DNA of 64,000 nucleotides from Bemisia tabaci. Its lineage: Eukaryota > Arthropoda > Insecta > Hemiptera > Aleyrodidae. Of the stretch, positions 30,787 to 42,610 are shown one piece after another. How positions within the stretch are numbered: the stretch's first letter is position 1; every line of letters starts with the position of its first letter. A program made the position numbers and the translations under genes. Under the pieces are notes generated by a model that did no database searches, was not told the origin of the DNA, and worked only from the letters and a program-made list of their open reading frames with translations. Where the stretch lies: positions 47,900,157 through 47,964,156 of the forward strand of contig NC_092797.1 in the NCBI RefSeq assembly GCF_918797505.1, given 5' to 3'.

Positions 30787-31529
30787 TCAGCACTGAGCCG
30801 AACGGCATCCACATGAAACAGGTCGCTGTATGACCACAAAGGGACACTTATCCAAGAGAGCCAAGAGCGATAGGTGCAATAGCATTGCGCCTCCTTCCGA
30901 TTTACAGTTAATCTCGGTTCCATTCTCAAGCGCCGTCCGCATTAGGACCTCCTGCCGCCAGGAGGTAACCAGGTGCAGAATGGCACCCGTGTCAGAACAT
31001 TCCGACTGAAAGCTGCGAGTGACGAGGCGACGGAAGGCTTCTCGGTTGGAAACGTCGACGGCAGGGCGCATATCGCTTGCCTTCCAGACCTTGCGCGATA
31101 ATCTGACGGTAGTGTAACGGATCAACCGGGGGACAAAACTGGTATCCACGTGGTCCGTGCTTATGGCGAGTGGGTACACCCTGGCCGATGGGCTGTCGTC
31201 GAGGAATATCTCGGAGACGAAGTCCAGCTGCTCATCAGTGGCGGGAAGGGGTGGCACGTCGCAATTTCGCACAATGAGGAGACTGTTCTTGTCGAAGAGT
31301 TGAATCAAATTCGGGTGCTGTTCTATGAACTCTGAGGACAGGATAATGTACCACCTCACGCTGTTCCCTTTCTGAGCGGTGTTTGCGGCTTTTAGAACCC
31401 TTCCAGACTTCCTGCTTGGGTAAGAATATTCGGCACTTGGCTCTTTTGTAAGTCATCCCTGTTAAAAATGATCACCTGCCCGCGTATCAGTTCGTCAACG
31501 GCGTTTTGGCGCGGAGCATCAGTAGACAT
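30787..31529 (-). pseudogene. Unrecognised protein gene broken by one frameshift
   Basis: On the minus strand an ATG at 31529 opens MSTDAPRQNAVDELIRG and continues QVIIFNRDDLQKSQVP for 45 codons to a TAA at about 31393. Shifting one base near 31400 enters a frame that reads SGRVLKAANTAQKGNSVRWY and stays open for about 200 codons to 30787. Together they would make a protein of about 245 residues, richer in GC than the surroundings, as coding DNA often is. No signal peptide or membrane segment is evident. A splice-like acceptor (ATTTTTAACAG) lies at 31460, so an exon starting there is an alternative. I do not recognise the family. I do not assert a programmed frameshift, because no slippery heptamer is visible. 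Confidence 0.55.
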
Positions 31530-32792
31530 CAATAGAGATCGGGTCAGCTGAAATTATCAACTGATCCGAACTCAACTGAAATGTGGTATCAGTTGGAAGT
31601 ATCATGGAAGTTCCTTTCTGATCAAACCCCGCGGTCCATTTGTGGGTTCTAAAAACTCATTCGAGTGTCAAAAGTTATTTTATAAGTATGATATTCGTAG
31701 TAACGGTGCTGCACAGCCAGCTCGACAAATTCTGTGTTGCGCTACTTATCCCTTTAAAAATCAGAACACAATTGTGCGTGTTCCAGATTTCGATCAATAA
31801 TGTTTCTTTCTAACTCGTGATACAAGTAATTTTATCGCTGAATCTCATTACGCCTTTGATAGAGACTAGCTTTTCTGAAAATTTTCTGGTTTGAGGCATT
31901 TAAAAGACTTAGTTCATAAGTGCAAATTGCATTTTAGGTGATTTTAAATGTAACTATAATTTTTAATTTATTATTGTACATTTATCGCAATTGTGACACT
32001 CACAATCATCAGTCTGGATTTTCATAAATTCAAAATAAAAACTTAAAATGGATAATCCTACATTTTCTATATACGTGTTCTCATTTTGTCATTGATGAAA
32101 CTCGAGCGATAAGCTACCTCCAGGTGATGAGGTCTGGGAATTAATTTCTTACATTGACGCGTTCCTACATTAACGAGAAATTAAGCTAAGCGCTGTCTAA
32201 AAACTCTTATGAATCGTGCCTCAGTTGTCGCCAATTGTATGTTACAGAATGTAGATTTAAACTTGATATGCTATGTATTTTTTCACGAGAAATCTGTTAT
32301 GATGTCAAATTTTCGATTCACCGAAGGCTTGCACATATGTATATAAATTCGACGAAAAAATCGCTTTTCCAGACGAAGCACCGCAAATAATCGACATTTA
32401 AATTTGATCCATCGATTCAACGACCCCGAAAATTGATTCTTCGATTACATCCTGTTCCTCCAAACTGGAATCCAGAGGAAAGAAGCTTCTTACATCGCAA
32501 CGACTGCTTAACGGCCCCTGGCCGGCGCCGAATCCCTAGGATTGCCACGCACGCAGGAACCATTGGTCGTGACTGGACTCTTCACAACCCCGTCCCTGTG
32601 AGTGCCCTCCGGAAGCAGACCGCCTCTGCCGCGCTACAAAAGAGAGGCACAAGTGCACTCAGGGATGAACCTCGAAACGCATAAGAGCGTGTCCCAACCG
32701 CGGCTCATACATGTTGTACTTGGGGCTCTCTTCCGTAACAATGCAGGATTCCGAAACGGCCGCCGCGGTTGTTAACCGGCGTTTTACTGCGG
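31530..32792. other. Unassigned stretch
   Basis: AT-rich to 32410, then mixed. A frame at 32433-32684 has no motif. No repeat was recognised apart from short GATCCGAACTCAACTGA-type words near 31550. Confidence 0.3.
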
Positions 32793-33065
32793 GGCGCCGC
32801 GTTTTTTGCCGCGTCCGGAATCGCCGTACACCGGACCGAGTCATCCGAAAACTTCGGACGAAATCTGGGAACTTTTAAAGCTTACATTTGCGAAAATACG
32901 AAACGATAAAGTACAACAGTGGCTCCGTTGGTTTCTTCGTGAAATTACCTTTCAGAAACACCCCTTGGAATTGGATTTGTGACGGAAGAAACATCGAAAT
33001 TTGAAATTTTAGCCGACGAATTCATGTCAAACCTCTGCTCCTGGGCTGTTCCACTGTGCGCCGGC
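32793..33065. mobile_element. Family E element, degenerate copy
   Basis: It shares in order AACTTTTAAAGCTTA, AGTGGCTCCGTTG, AGAAACACCCCTTGG and TGTGACGGAAGAAACATCG with 12275-12779 and 63038-63276. The termini are eroded (CCACTGTGCGCCGG at the right). Confidence 0.55.
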
Positions 33066-33520
33066 GATTTACGGCCGGGCAATCAAAAGGACAGCTCCGA
33101 GACTCAGCTTTACGAGCGGGGGTGCAGGGCACACTTCAGTCAAAGCTGTTAGCGCCTCGACAATGTCAGAATGCAGCTGCGCTGCAACTAAGTTCCTTCG
33201 CTCTGCCGCGGGACGCAGGAACAGCGTATGTACACATTGTTACGCGAATCTTAACGAGGTGGTGCTCAACACGCTCGTTAGTTCCGCTGGGCCGTAACCT
33301 ATCCACTCGTAAAATAGAGCGGTGATATTAGCATATTACCGGAGCATTGATTCGGAATCGGCCGTATTTCGTCAGCCACAAATCGGAGCATTATAATATT
33401 TGGACGTACGTCTGCTAAACGGACCTATGGACACAGAAAATTTTTTGATAACATCTACTGCAAGTCTACTTGATTTTTCACACATTTATACTATTCAGTG
33501 AAAATAACCATAATTATAGT
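33066..33520. other. Unassigned, GC-rich start
   Basis: The frame at 33056-33325 overlaps the family E end and has no motif. Confidence 0.3.
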
Positions 33521-33625
33521 ACACTGGGGAAAAACACTTTGGATCTGGAGTCCAGACTCCGTCGACAAGAAAAAGTACTCTTGATTCGATCAGAATCTGG
33601 CTTCTGAAAGTATGGATGGAAAAGC
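33521..33625. mobile_element. Family D MITE, left half only
   Basis: TACACTGGGGAAAAACACTT followed by GGATCTGGAGTCCAGACTCC and AAAAAGTACTCTTGATTCGA match the left arms at 43721 and 62374. The right arm is missing. Confidence 0.6.
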
Positions 33626-34667
33626 TCTTGCGGCCATTTCCTATGGAGAATGGGACAACTTCCTCTTCTAAAACATGGAGAATGTTATAATGAAGTCAAA
33701 CGCAGCTTACACGGTAAGCACGATTCTGCAGATACCTGCACGTTTGTAAGTCTAGGGTTCACCGTTATCGTGGAGCTAAAGTGACTTTCTCAGGACCCTG
33801 AAATTCAAATTGTCCCGCCAAATGGCCCCATGTAAAGTAAAGATTTCGTCCTTTTGGGCTTTAAGTGCTTACAGCTATAACTTTTTGAAAACTCAATGGA
33901 TCATAATGAACTCATAAACCGTCCTCCTAACTTAGCCGCGTCCATAGACACCAAGATCGTTGGATCGTCAGCGCGGTCGTTTGCCATAAATTCGAGTTCA
34001 AACTAAATCCATTTTCAGTCCTGAGTTAGGTGTGCCTATGGTCGGCTGCCTCCTCTTTTCACACCGCTTTCATTGTTGCCGTGTTTAGATTTTGTCTGGA
34101 GGTGGCTACCACCACTCATGATTTGTTGATGATTTCTATAGCTCTATTCTAGTCTATGACGGCGTTTTAATGCCATCTTGGATTTTGTGGGATGCTAAGT
34201 TGGGTTCACTGGCGAGTGTGATCTACTGATGAGGTCTAAAAAGACCCAAATCGATATAGATCTCTCGGCGTGACCTCAACTTAATATTCCAATGCAAACT
34301 GACTGACCTGAACATCCCCCCCCCCCCTCGGTTTTGTACTGGTATTCATTAGAGCATAAAAAGAAAGTTTTATATACTCTAATTGATAACTTTTTGAACT
34401 CTTTGGCTTTGTTTTCCCTGCAAAATGATGTGGACGCAGCATTATTTTACCACCTTGTTACAAATAGCTCTAGCTTTAGTTGCTCCTTTTACGTGAGGCA
34501 GAAATCTGAAGTAGTTATCTCAAAAAGACTTTTTCATTTTCTTAACTTTGTTGAAGCTGATATTTTTTTCTGCCATTCTGTAGTTTACTTTACTAACTTT
34601 AAATTCCATGAACTTTTGTCACTACACCTATTTATTACTTTTGGACAGCTCCGGTAAAAAATTTCAG
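33626..34667. other. Unassigned AT-rich stretch
   Basis: A frame at 34334-34657 is open but hydrophobic and lacks motifs. Part of it (34384-34450) is a degenerate repeat of 49226-49310. No gene is called. A run of C is at 34317-34327. Confidence 0.3.
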
Positions 34668-36624
34668 AAGACATGAATCGCTACCCCAGAAATTCTGGAG
34701 ATGCGGCGGGGAATCCGCCACCGCAACATCAACATATTTATGCAAGAGGATTTGCAGATTTTCCTCAGAACCGGGTCGAACATAATTTCGCACCGCCCCT
34801 CAATATCGAAGGGGCCGGTCAACGGGATCAGTACTTGGAAAATAGTAGCCGCCAACTTGGTAAGTAATGGTTGCTCTTCATCAGGCCGATTACGAACGAT
34901 CAAGTTTCTGATCGAAATGATGATTGATTTTGGAATAGCAAGGGTTTTCCACTTGACATATCATCAGAAAGTAAAAAAATAAGGACCTTTTCCACCTGAC
35001 GCTTTTCCGTAAGTGTCGCCTTTTTTGAGTTATGGGGGGGGGGGATTTTTGGGAAAGATTTCAAATGACTGCTGTGCGCTTCTTAATCAACGTATTTGAA
35101 AAAACTAAAAACTTTCAAAAAGCGTAAATCAAGACCTTTGATTTAAATGTGTCGGTTGATAGATTTTCCTCCTCAAAAAAAGGGAGTTCCGTGCCCCCCA
35201 AATTTTGCGGCTTTAATGGGCTACAACTAAAAAATTTCAAATGGCGGCAAGGGTATGATTTCACTTCAGATTCTAACTACGCAAAACAACGGTCTGGATC
35301 AAGATATCACACGGCCTCTCCACACAATTTGAAAAGACTCCCCTCAAAAAACACAGCATCATATACAAAACGGGGCCGTGTGAAATCTCGACCCAGACCG
35401 TTGTTTTGCGTACTCCGAATCTGAAGTCAAATCATACCCTTGCCGCCATTTGAAATTGTTTAGTTATTGCCATGTTCATGCATGCGCATAGTGTGCCTGG
35501 CCAGACTGATAGGAATGACAAAGGACAACTATCACGTCAAGGACCCCATAAATATTGAATCCTACAAAAAACTTCTGTAGCTGTAAGTGACCATGACTTC
35601 TAATAACAGAAATAATTCTTTTGATCTGAAAAAGCTTTCTCCTTTTTCATTGTTTCCTGTTCTCTCTGTTGCAGGTTCAATTCTTTCCCGTCCGCTCGGT
35701 AACCAGTCTACAAGCTACCAGGGTCTGTCTGGCAATGAGTCTTCTACAAATAGTCATTTGTCCAATCAGAGATTGTCTTTGTCAGGTTATAATCAGTTGC
35801 CCAAGCAGAGTCCATCTTTGTCAATTTTGAATCAGCCTTCCAATCAGAGATCGTCTTTATCAATTTACAGTCAGTCGCCTTAGCAAAATCCAATTTCGCC
35901 AACTTTAAGTCAGACCCCCAACCTGAGTCCGATTGCATCAAATTACAACCATCAGTCGCCCAGCCAATGTCCGTCATTGAACCAATCCTCAAATTACCAG
36001 GCCGGTAAGAGATTCAAATTCAACAACACATGTGGAAAGAAGCGAATGCCACCTGCTCCTCAGCTAACCAGATTTAACCGAAGCATGACTCTTCTCTACA
36101 AATCCAATCAATAATTCCCTCTAACAAGTAGAGAGAGGCAAACTATTGCCCATAACAAGTTATCTGTCCAGGGGGTAGAACTATTTAAGCAAATGACGTA
36201 TGAAGAAGTCATGAATAAAATATATGACACTTACGCAAATTTTATCACCCGCTCTGTCAAAATAACTTTAATGAAATTTAGTGGCAAGTTCTTCGAAACT
36301 TTTAATCCTGAACCGGGGAAGGAAATTGATGGCAGTTTTCTTTTGAGTAATACGAAAGCTAGTACTGTCATCTTCATCAAACCGTCTCGAAGTATCATTG
36401 TCTCTCCGCCTCCAGTGTATGAAGTAACTAACAAAGAGTCGACATCTGACGATGGAGACAGAAGTGATTAGGACGTCTTTATTTCCAAAAAACCAAGGAA
36501 AATTTCACCACTCAGGAAATACTTTCTGGATGATAATGATCATGACAGCGTAAATTCGAAAATATCAGGAGATATTTTTGAATACACTGATGAAAATGGT
36601 ATAGGCTTGACAACCGAGTTATAA
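34668..36624 (+). pseudogene. Two-exon gene with Ser/Gln/Asn repeats and three in-frame stops
   Basis: Exon 1 (34668-34859) follows acceptor AAATTTCAG, has ATG at 34673 and 62 codons starting MNRYPRNSGDAAGNPPPQHQ, and ends at a consensus donor, TTG|GTAAGT, in phase 1. Exon 2 begins at 35675 after a strong polypyrimidine acceptor (TGTTCTCTCTGTTGCAG) in the matching phase. Its frame runs to 36624 without a frameshift but contains TAG (35881), TAA (36112) and TAG (36469). Exon 2 first encodes a roughly 13-residue Ser/Gln/Asn repeat (SLSGYNQLPKQSP, SLSILNQPSNQRS and so on), and the first stop sits in the third unit at the position of Lys or Asn in its neighbours. Then come a basic segment (GKRFKFNNTCGKKRMPP) and a folded-looking segment (TYEEVMNKIYDTYANF). 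Function unknown. A LINE fragment on the other strand abuts the end. Most likely a pseudogene; recoding is an alternative. Confidence 0.6.
35225..35465. mobile_element. Foldback MITE inside the intron
   Basis: TTTCAAATGGCGGCAAGGGT at about 35236, plus TCAGATTCTAACTACGCAAA and ACAACGGTCTGG, are mirrored at 35385-35455. The arms are about 95 bp with a short AT-rich loop. It lies within the 34860-35674 intron. Confidence 0.75.
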
Positions 36625-36752
36625 AACCTCTTTTTGTTGTCCCTGGAGATTCTTTGGTCCCAAAGAATCCCACTCGCCATGGCTATGGCTTCCCTTGCAT
36701 GAAGATTACGGTCCTGAATGGCCTGATCCATCTTCCCATCTAAAGAAAGTTT
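36605..36752 (-). pseudogene. RTE-like LINE fragment
   Basis: The minus-strand frame reads LSLDGKMDQAIQDRNLHARE, then SGILWDQRISRDNKKRFYNS and VVKP. This is the segment after the RT core that is common in RTE-group LINEs, with conserved ILW and KK-x-YN-VVKP. It is only about 50 residues long. It overlaps the last codons of the gene on the plus strand, so it probably truncated it. Confidence 0.6.
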
Positions 36753-37392
36753 CAGAAGTAGCCATTTTTACGGCAAAAATGAAAAATACACAGAGAATTA
36801 CATGTGATACACACCTAAAGAGGGTGACTTAGGTCAAAAAACATTCAACAGAGCTACCTTCAAGCATAAAAAGGCAGCTAAACATGACATCCCGGTCAAT
36901 TTTCACATCGTGGGAATCCAGGTACAACTGTACTTTTTTTATTTGTTGTGTATATGGGTAAGAGCTGTCACACACGTCAATGTTAAAGTTGTACCCCACT
37001 TTCTGAAACCTTAGGCTTGGCAATTTATCTAATTTTTGCCATTTTTGGCTATTTGGGAAGATTTTTTTCGAGAATTTGGCAACGTAGGAGAAAGTTTCTT
37101 GGATCACTACTTGTGTATTTTTTTACGTACTTTTCAAAAATGTGCACGGTTTTTAATATATGTTGAGTTCTATTTGTGTAAAATTGGAAAAACCCCTAGC
37201 CAAAAATGGCAGCAATGGACCGGAAGGCCCCTTTAAATTCATTGGATGCCTTTTTGAAGGTCAGAGATGAAAAGTACGCAAATAAATACGTGAGGATCAC
37301 CTGGCGTAAGAGTGATAATAGTCGAAAAAGTCGATGAAAATCATTATTAATCATTGCCAGGATTTTGTGTTTAAGGTGCTGCTGCACCTTTG
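36753..37392. other. Unassigned AT-rich stretch
   Basis: Open frames on the minus strand (36829-37107) have no motif. No repeat was recognised. Confidence 0.3.
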
Positions 37393-37667
37393 CATGGGCT
37401 CTGTAATGAAATTGATAGATAAATCAATAGATTAAGAAGACATAAGAAGTATGGAGCGATCCGATTGGTTGAAATGGGTGATTCTTATATACTAATGTGG
37501 TAAATGATGGACTCACTATTGGGTCTCTCGGGGGTTGCCGTTAGTTAGTCTATTACCTTAGTCCTTTCTTCAATGCAACCACCCGCTTCCACTAATAGGA
37601 CCCCTTCCCTTCACTTTTTGTCTTCTTTGTCTACAGCTTTGTCTATCAATCTCAACGATCAGCCCGC
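37393..37667. mobile_element. Family A foldback MITE, diverged left end
   Basis: TGGGCTCTGTAATGAAATTG at the left and ATCTCAACGATCAGCCCGC at the right bound it. The centre GGTCTCTCGGGGGTTGCCGT is well conserved. Confidence 0.75.
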
Positions 37668-39000
37668 AGATTAGGTTAAATATAAATGATTTGCCGGTAT
37701 TAGCGGAGGTTCCTCGAGATTATCTCGATCAAATAAAACACGGTAGCGTCGGACAAAGGTAAGGAAGCGAGTGTTTCTGTGAATTCGCTCTCCCTCTCTC
37801 CGAATAGGAATACGATCGTAAAACTAGAGAGTGGACGGACGTGCAATTAGGCTGCAAGGCTGCCGAAACAGTAACACGCACGGCAATTAATGGTAGCGAT
37901 CATTCTCAGATAATTTTTATTTGAAAAAAAATTGGTTCATACTCCCGACTGGCAACTATGCCGAAAGATCAATTTGAATTTACAAGCTGAGAGCGGGCCA
38001 ATTAGGTCTGCGTTTGGGTTCAGAAGTGGAAACACACCACGAGCATATTATTTCGAGCCCCCCGGTGTAATCAAGGGTTCATAAAACTCAGACCATCGAC
38101 GCAACGGCAAGCCACCCACTCCCGGGACTCTTGCGACACGATACGGTTAAGTAGGAGTGCACTTTACGTGCCTCCATCACCGTACTGTTTGATGACAATT
38201 AGAGATACAGTTGAGAAAAAAGAAAAAAAAATGAGAAGAAAAAGAAGGGGGAAAAAAGGAGAAAAAAAAAGTAGGGGACGGTTCTTTTTGTAGTCCGCGC
38301 ATTTACCGCGGCATGAGTGTATTTTCCGAAGGGTAGTGTCACATTGGGGAATGAAATCATTTACCTCTTGCCACAGATATGTTTCAAGAAACAGCTCTCC
38401 TTGGCTGCGCAACTCATACCCCCCCCCCCTCACCCGTTAAAACAGTAAATTGCCACTTTTATGGAACGCGGTGGCCGATATCGGTGAGTAATGTACCTTA
38501 TGTATGATTCGAACTTCAGAAGGTATGGGGTCATACGGACGAGAGGGGCCATCTCAATAAGCATTTACACCCATACGTTACGTACATCCTCCGAGCGACG
38601 AATGCCATCGTCGAACTCTCCAGCCGTTAATTAGTGAGGAAACGATGACCGTTTAGGCAAGTAATTCCGCTGTTGGTCCGGACGTCCTACACGACATTCC
38701 ACGTTAATAATATCCAAGCTTAATATAGCGTAGAACATTTGGGATGCCACGAGACAAACTAGCAAATATATAACGGACGGCAAGTTGCATCAAAATTCGC
38801 TTCTCTTCTAATTTCGACGATTCATAAGCGCTGTTGACATTGCATATGAGTGAAGGAATGAACAAGTTAAATGTATTTTGGCTCGTCGAACGATCAGCAT
38901 GAGTCAAAATAATCTAGATGACTATCGGATGTAGTCGCAGCTTTATTGAATATAGACATAATTTCAGCGCGAAGCTTCGAAAAGAGGCCCCGGTGTCGGA
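37668..39000. other. Unassigned stretch with purine tracts
   Basis: A/G-rich tracts lie at 38213-38275. No gene is supported, and the minus-strand frames here follow the purine bias. Confidence 0.3.
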
Positions 39001-39180
39001 GTTGCAATCAGTGGCGTGGCGTGCTTTGTGATATATCGATTGATTCGCCATTCAAACCTATGAAAAAAGATCGATTATCAGGGCGTACGCAGCGAACACC
39101 TTAGTAATCGATTCTTTGCCATAGCTTCAAATGGCGAGATATCGATGATCGATCATTCACGCCACGCCACTGGTTGCAAA
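39001..39180. mobile_element. hAT-type MITE family B (39009-39172)
   Basis: CAGTGGCGTGGCGTGCTTTG to ACGCCACGCCACTG. The flanks GTTGCAAT and GTTGCAAA match at 7 of 8. Confidence 0.88.
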
Positions 39181-39324
39181 CATGTCCCGCGAGAGGCGTG
39201 CAAACCACACGATTCCGATTACAAGCTATACTGACACCTTGGACTTAAAACTTTGACAAAACTTGTCGAATGTCGACCTTAGACTCGTCGTTGAGAGAAG
39301 AAGATGGGAGAACCCATGGGTTGT

Positions 39325-39343
39325 TTCTTTTTTGTTCTTTTTT

Positions 39344-39382
<39 letters not shown>

Positions 39383-39400
39383 CTTTTTTTTTTTCTTTTT
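39325..39400. repeat. Poly(T) tract with preceding TTTTTTGTTC repeats
   Basis: A run of more than 30 T with a few C or G interruptions. It could be a reverse-strand poly(A) tail of a lost retroposon. Confidence 0.8.
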
Positions 39401-39420
39401 GAATCTACTGTATCACTACT

Positions 39421-39880
39421 AACAACCGTTTCATTTCAATATTTGTAGCTCAGACTACGCGCTTAGAGAGTATCATTGATGTGTAAGAGAGGAATTTCTT
39501 TTCCCTAAAATGTAAAACGAAAATGAAGTGAGATTAGAGGATTGTAAAAAAATCGTGACTTCAAAAGATATCAAATATTTTGAGGTTTGAAAGTGAGAGG
39601 AGAACTGCTTGGTTTATCTCTTGGCATCTTCCCGTAGGAAACAAATCCAAACGACCGTTTTATTTCAATATTTGTAGCTCAGACTACGCACTTAGAGAGT
39701 ATCATTGATATATAAGGGAGGAATTTCTTTTCCCTAAAATGTAAAACGAAAATGAAGTGAGACTAGAGGATGGTAAAAAATCGTGACTTCAAAAGATATC
39801 AAATATTTTGAGGTTTGAAAGTGAGAGGAGAACTGCTTGGTTTATCTCTTGGTATCTTCCCGTATAGGAAACAAATCCAA
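39421..39880. repeat. 229-bp tandem duplication
   Basis: ATTTGTAGCTCAGACTACGC occurs at 39441 and 39670, and the copies are nearly identical from AACGACCGTTT/AACAACCGTTT to GGAAACAAATCCAA. Confidence 0.85.
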
Positions 39881-41972
39881 CAATGTCTCCTTGCATTAGC
39901 GACTTGGCGGGTAAATTTGTTTCAAAGATGAGCTGGTTGCGTCAGAGACCAACTGAAGGGGACTCTCAGCAGAATAAACTGCATTTCACTCGTTTTAGTT
40001 CAGGGGCATGCTTGTACTTAGAAAATCTTGACCTCAAATGATATCAGACATTTTGAGGGTTGAAACGGAAAAGGCAGACAGAGTGAGAGTTACTTTTCCT
40101 TTCTCTTTTGGTAATTTTTGCAGTTTTAAAATGTTTTTCCCCCTTCTCATTTTTTTAATCTTTGACGGGGTTTTTTACCCTTCTCGAGGGTTTTTCGTGG
40201 GTTATTTTAGTTACTTTTACTTTTCCTGCACATGCTCAGTACCAGCAGACTTCAGAAATTACAAGTATAACAGAAGATATTTAGCCTTAATTATTGGTGG
40301 ATGCAGATTCATTACAAATCAAGTTCCTCCTTGATGTAATTCTTCCCCCCTTGATAGGAAAATGCCTCTATCAAAATTTTAAAAACAAAAAATTGAATAC
40401 AGGCACTCGCAAGAAAATACTACAATGTTTATCCCCTTCTAACGAAGTTATGTGGTGATGCCGAAACTAAGGAGGTGACTTGAGAAACTATACTTCTGTC
40501 TAAATAATAAATATTTAGAGTATCCAAAGTTTTTCAGTCGGTTATGTTCGCAAAACCACTGCTTGATTCCGCACAGAATAACTCCAGAAGGGATTAGCTA
40601 ATATCCTTTAAAGGAGTACCCACACTTCTTTCAAACGAGTATAGGTACATAGAATGCCAATGAAGTCAAATGGGTTCTCTTACAAAATTCGGAAAAGGCA
40701 ACACTCTACAGTGAATGAAAAAAAGGTGACTATGGCATATTTGCGAGAGCATTGTCCCTCTGCATAATGTAAGTGATGGAAGAGTTACCTGATTTTAATT
40801 GTAAGTTGTTGTATCTCAGGGGATAGTTAAAATTTGAATTCTTCGCTGTGCACATTGACGAGTAAAGTCATTGAATGTCAATGAAGTCAGTAAACTTTGT
40901 GAGGCAAAAAACTACTTCAAAGAGGAGAATAAGAGAAATTCTCTCAACCAGCCGTGTTTACTTAATGTGAAATAGTTTACCTAAATTTCTTGAGTGGCAT
41001 ATTGGTTTGATTCTCCCTAAACTATTTCCACGTGCTGATCTATTTTTCTAACGAGGAACACCAAGACAGTGGATGTGCTAAAATGCAAGTGAAAAGTTTT
41101 AAAAATGGGCTTTTTGATGGAATGCATCTTAAAGGAAAACTGTGTTTAAGACGATTATATTTTCAGATACATAGGAAATTTTACATTTACAGTTTCCTCC
41201 AAATGATTTGCATGTGAGAATCAATTCTGAAATTATTTCGGTGAAGGCTGAGAGGGTTGCCATTTGTATTGGAATCGTATACGTGAGGAGATTAAGTTAA
41301 AATTTGGTGCCTGGTGATTTTCTTCTTCCGCCAATAATACCTAGAGCAGTTTTGCTGTACACAATAATAATTGTATAAGGATAAGATTTGATCACTGAAG
41401 TTAATCGAAGCAATTTTACTAGTTTTACCACATAGTCCCTAATGTTCGATGTGTATGTGATGATTTTTGTTTCAGTAAACGGTGATTCGGAGAGGGAGAT
41501 TATCGGGAAAATATTAAATTTTAGAAGCGCCCACACCCATACCCCTCATGCCCAAGCCCAAGGATGGGCAACAGAATGGAATGCTGCTCCACAACAGGTA
41601 CCTTAATGTGATAAAAATTGAAATTATGTTCTTTTCTTTTGACGGTGATCCGTTAGATTCCTCTTCAACCAGTGAATATTTGAATTTTATCGATTGTTTC
41701 GAATACTCGTGTTGACAAACAAAGGCAGGAAGGATGTACCTGGATTTTCAATGCAAGGGCGAAGAGAAGAAGGTGGAAAGACAGAAAGATAGATAGGAAA
41801 CGATTCTATTTTTAAGGTGCCCTAATTGCATTTATATAAAATGTCGGTTTTCGAAAAGAAAAAAATAACTGAGTATCTTCATTACTGATAACTAATTTCT
41901 TAGTAGCAGAACAGTACAACTGGTAAATAATCCATCGAAACGGGGAAGGGGCCAAATGTTGGGGGGGGGGGG
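39881..41972. other. Long unassigned AT-rich stretch
   Basis: There is no recognisable gene, inverted repeat or element in about 2 kb. Short frames (40038-40334, 41032-41217) are AT-biased and lack motifs. A G run is at 41960-41972. Confidence 0.35.
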
Positions 41973-41980
41973 ATAAACGT

Positions 41981-42139
41981 CAGTGGCGTGGCGTGCTTTG
42001 CGATGTATCGATTGATCGGCCATTTCAACCGATGAAAAGATATCGATAAACGGGTTGTTCACGGCTAACACCTTGATAATCGGTTATTTACCACGGCTTC
42101 AAATGGGGAAACATCGATAAATGGCGAAGCACGCCACGC
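41981..42139. mobile_element. hAT-type MITE family B, right terminus lost
   Basis: CAGTGGCGTGGCGTGCTTTG begins it. The right side stops at CACGCCACGC without CACTG, and no TSD is found. The central palindrome is decayed (GTTGTTCACGGCTAACACC). Confidence 0.8.
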
Positions 42140-42439
42140 GGGGGACCGCGTTAAGCAGAAAGTAACCGAGTCACATCAGCTAGTGCCAGATCTACTCGAG
42201 CAAATTAATTTTTTACACGAAACCGGTTGTGAAGATTTTTGTGCAAATTCAGTGAATTCCCAAAAAAGTACGAGGCAAATTCCTTAAAATTTTCAAAGGG
42301 ATCGTAGTCACACAACGTAGCCACAAACGTAGTGTTGTAAAATGATTGCCCGAATAGCTGACGTGGCTTGGTTCCTTTCGGCTAAACGCGGTCATTGCAT
42401 TAGGAGGTATTTATGCAAATGGAACTATGTGCAAGTGGC

Positions 42440-42610
42440 AAGATGGGGTGCGCTCGTTAGTTGAGGGCCATAAGAATGAATGGGAATTATAAAGCGCCAG
42501 TGACGCCAGCGGTGAGAACCGGGCTCGAAGACGCGCGAGGGACTAGGGCAGAGTCTTTAACTCATGAGCATGAGCCCTGTCCACAAGATTCTTACCATAT
42601 GCCCACGGCT
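42440..42610. repeat. Dispersed repeat J, copy 1
   Basis: The order TGCGCTCGTTAGTT, CCATAAGAATGAATGGGAAT, AAAGCGCCAGTGACG, CATGAGCCCTGTCCAC is found reversed at 49022-49178. It is non-coding. The two copies form a 6.5-kb-spaced inverted pair. Confidence 0.6.
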
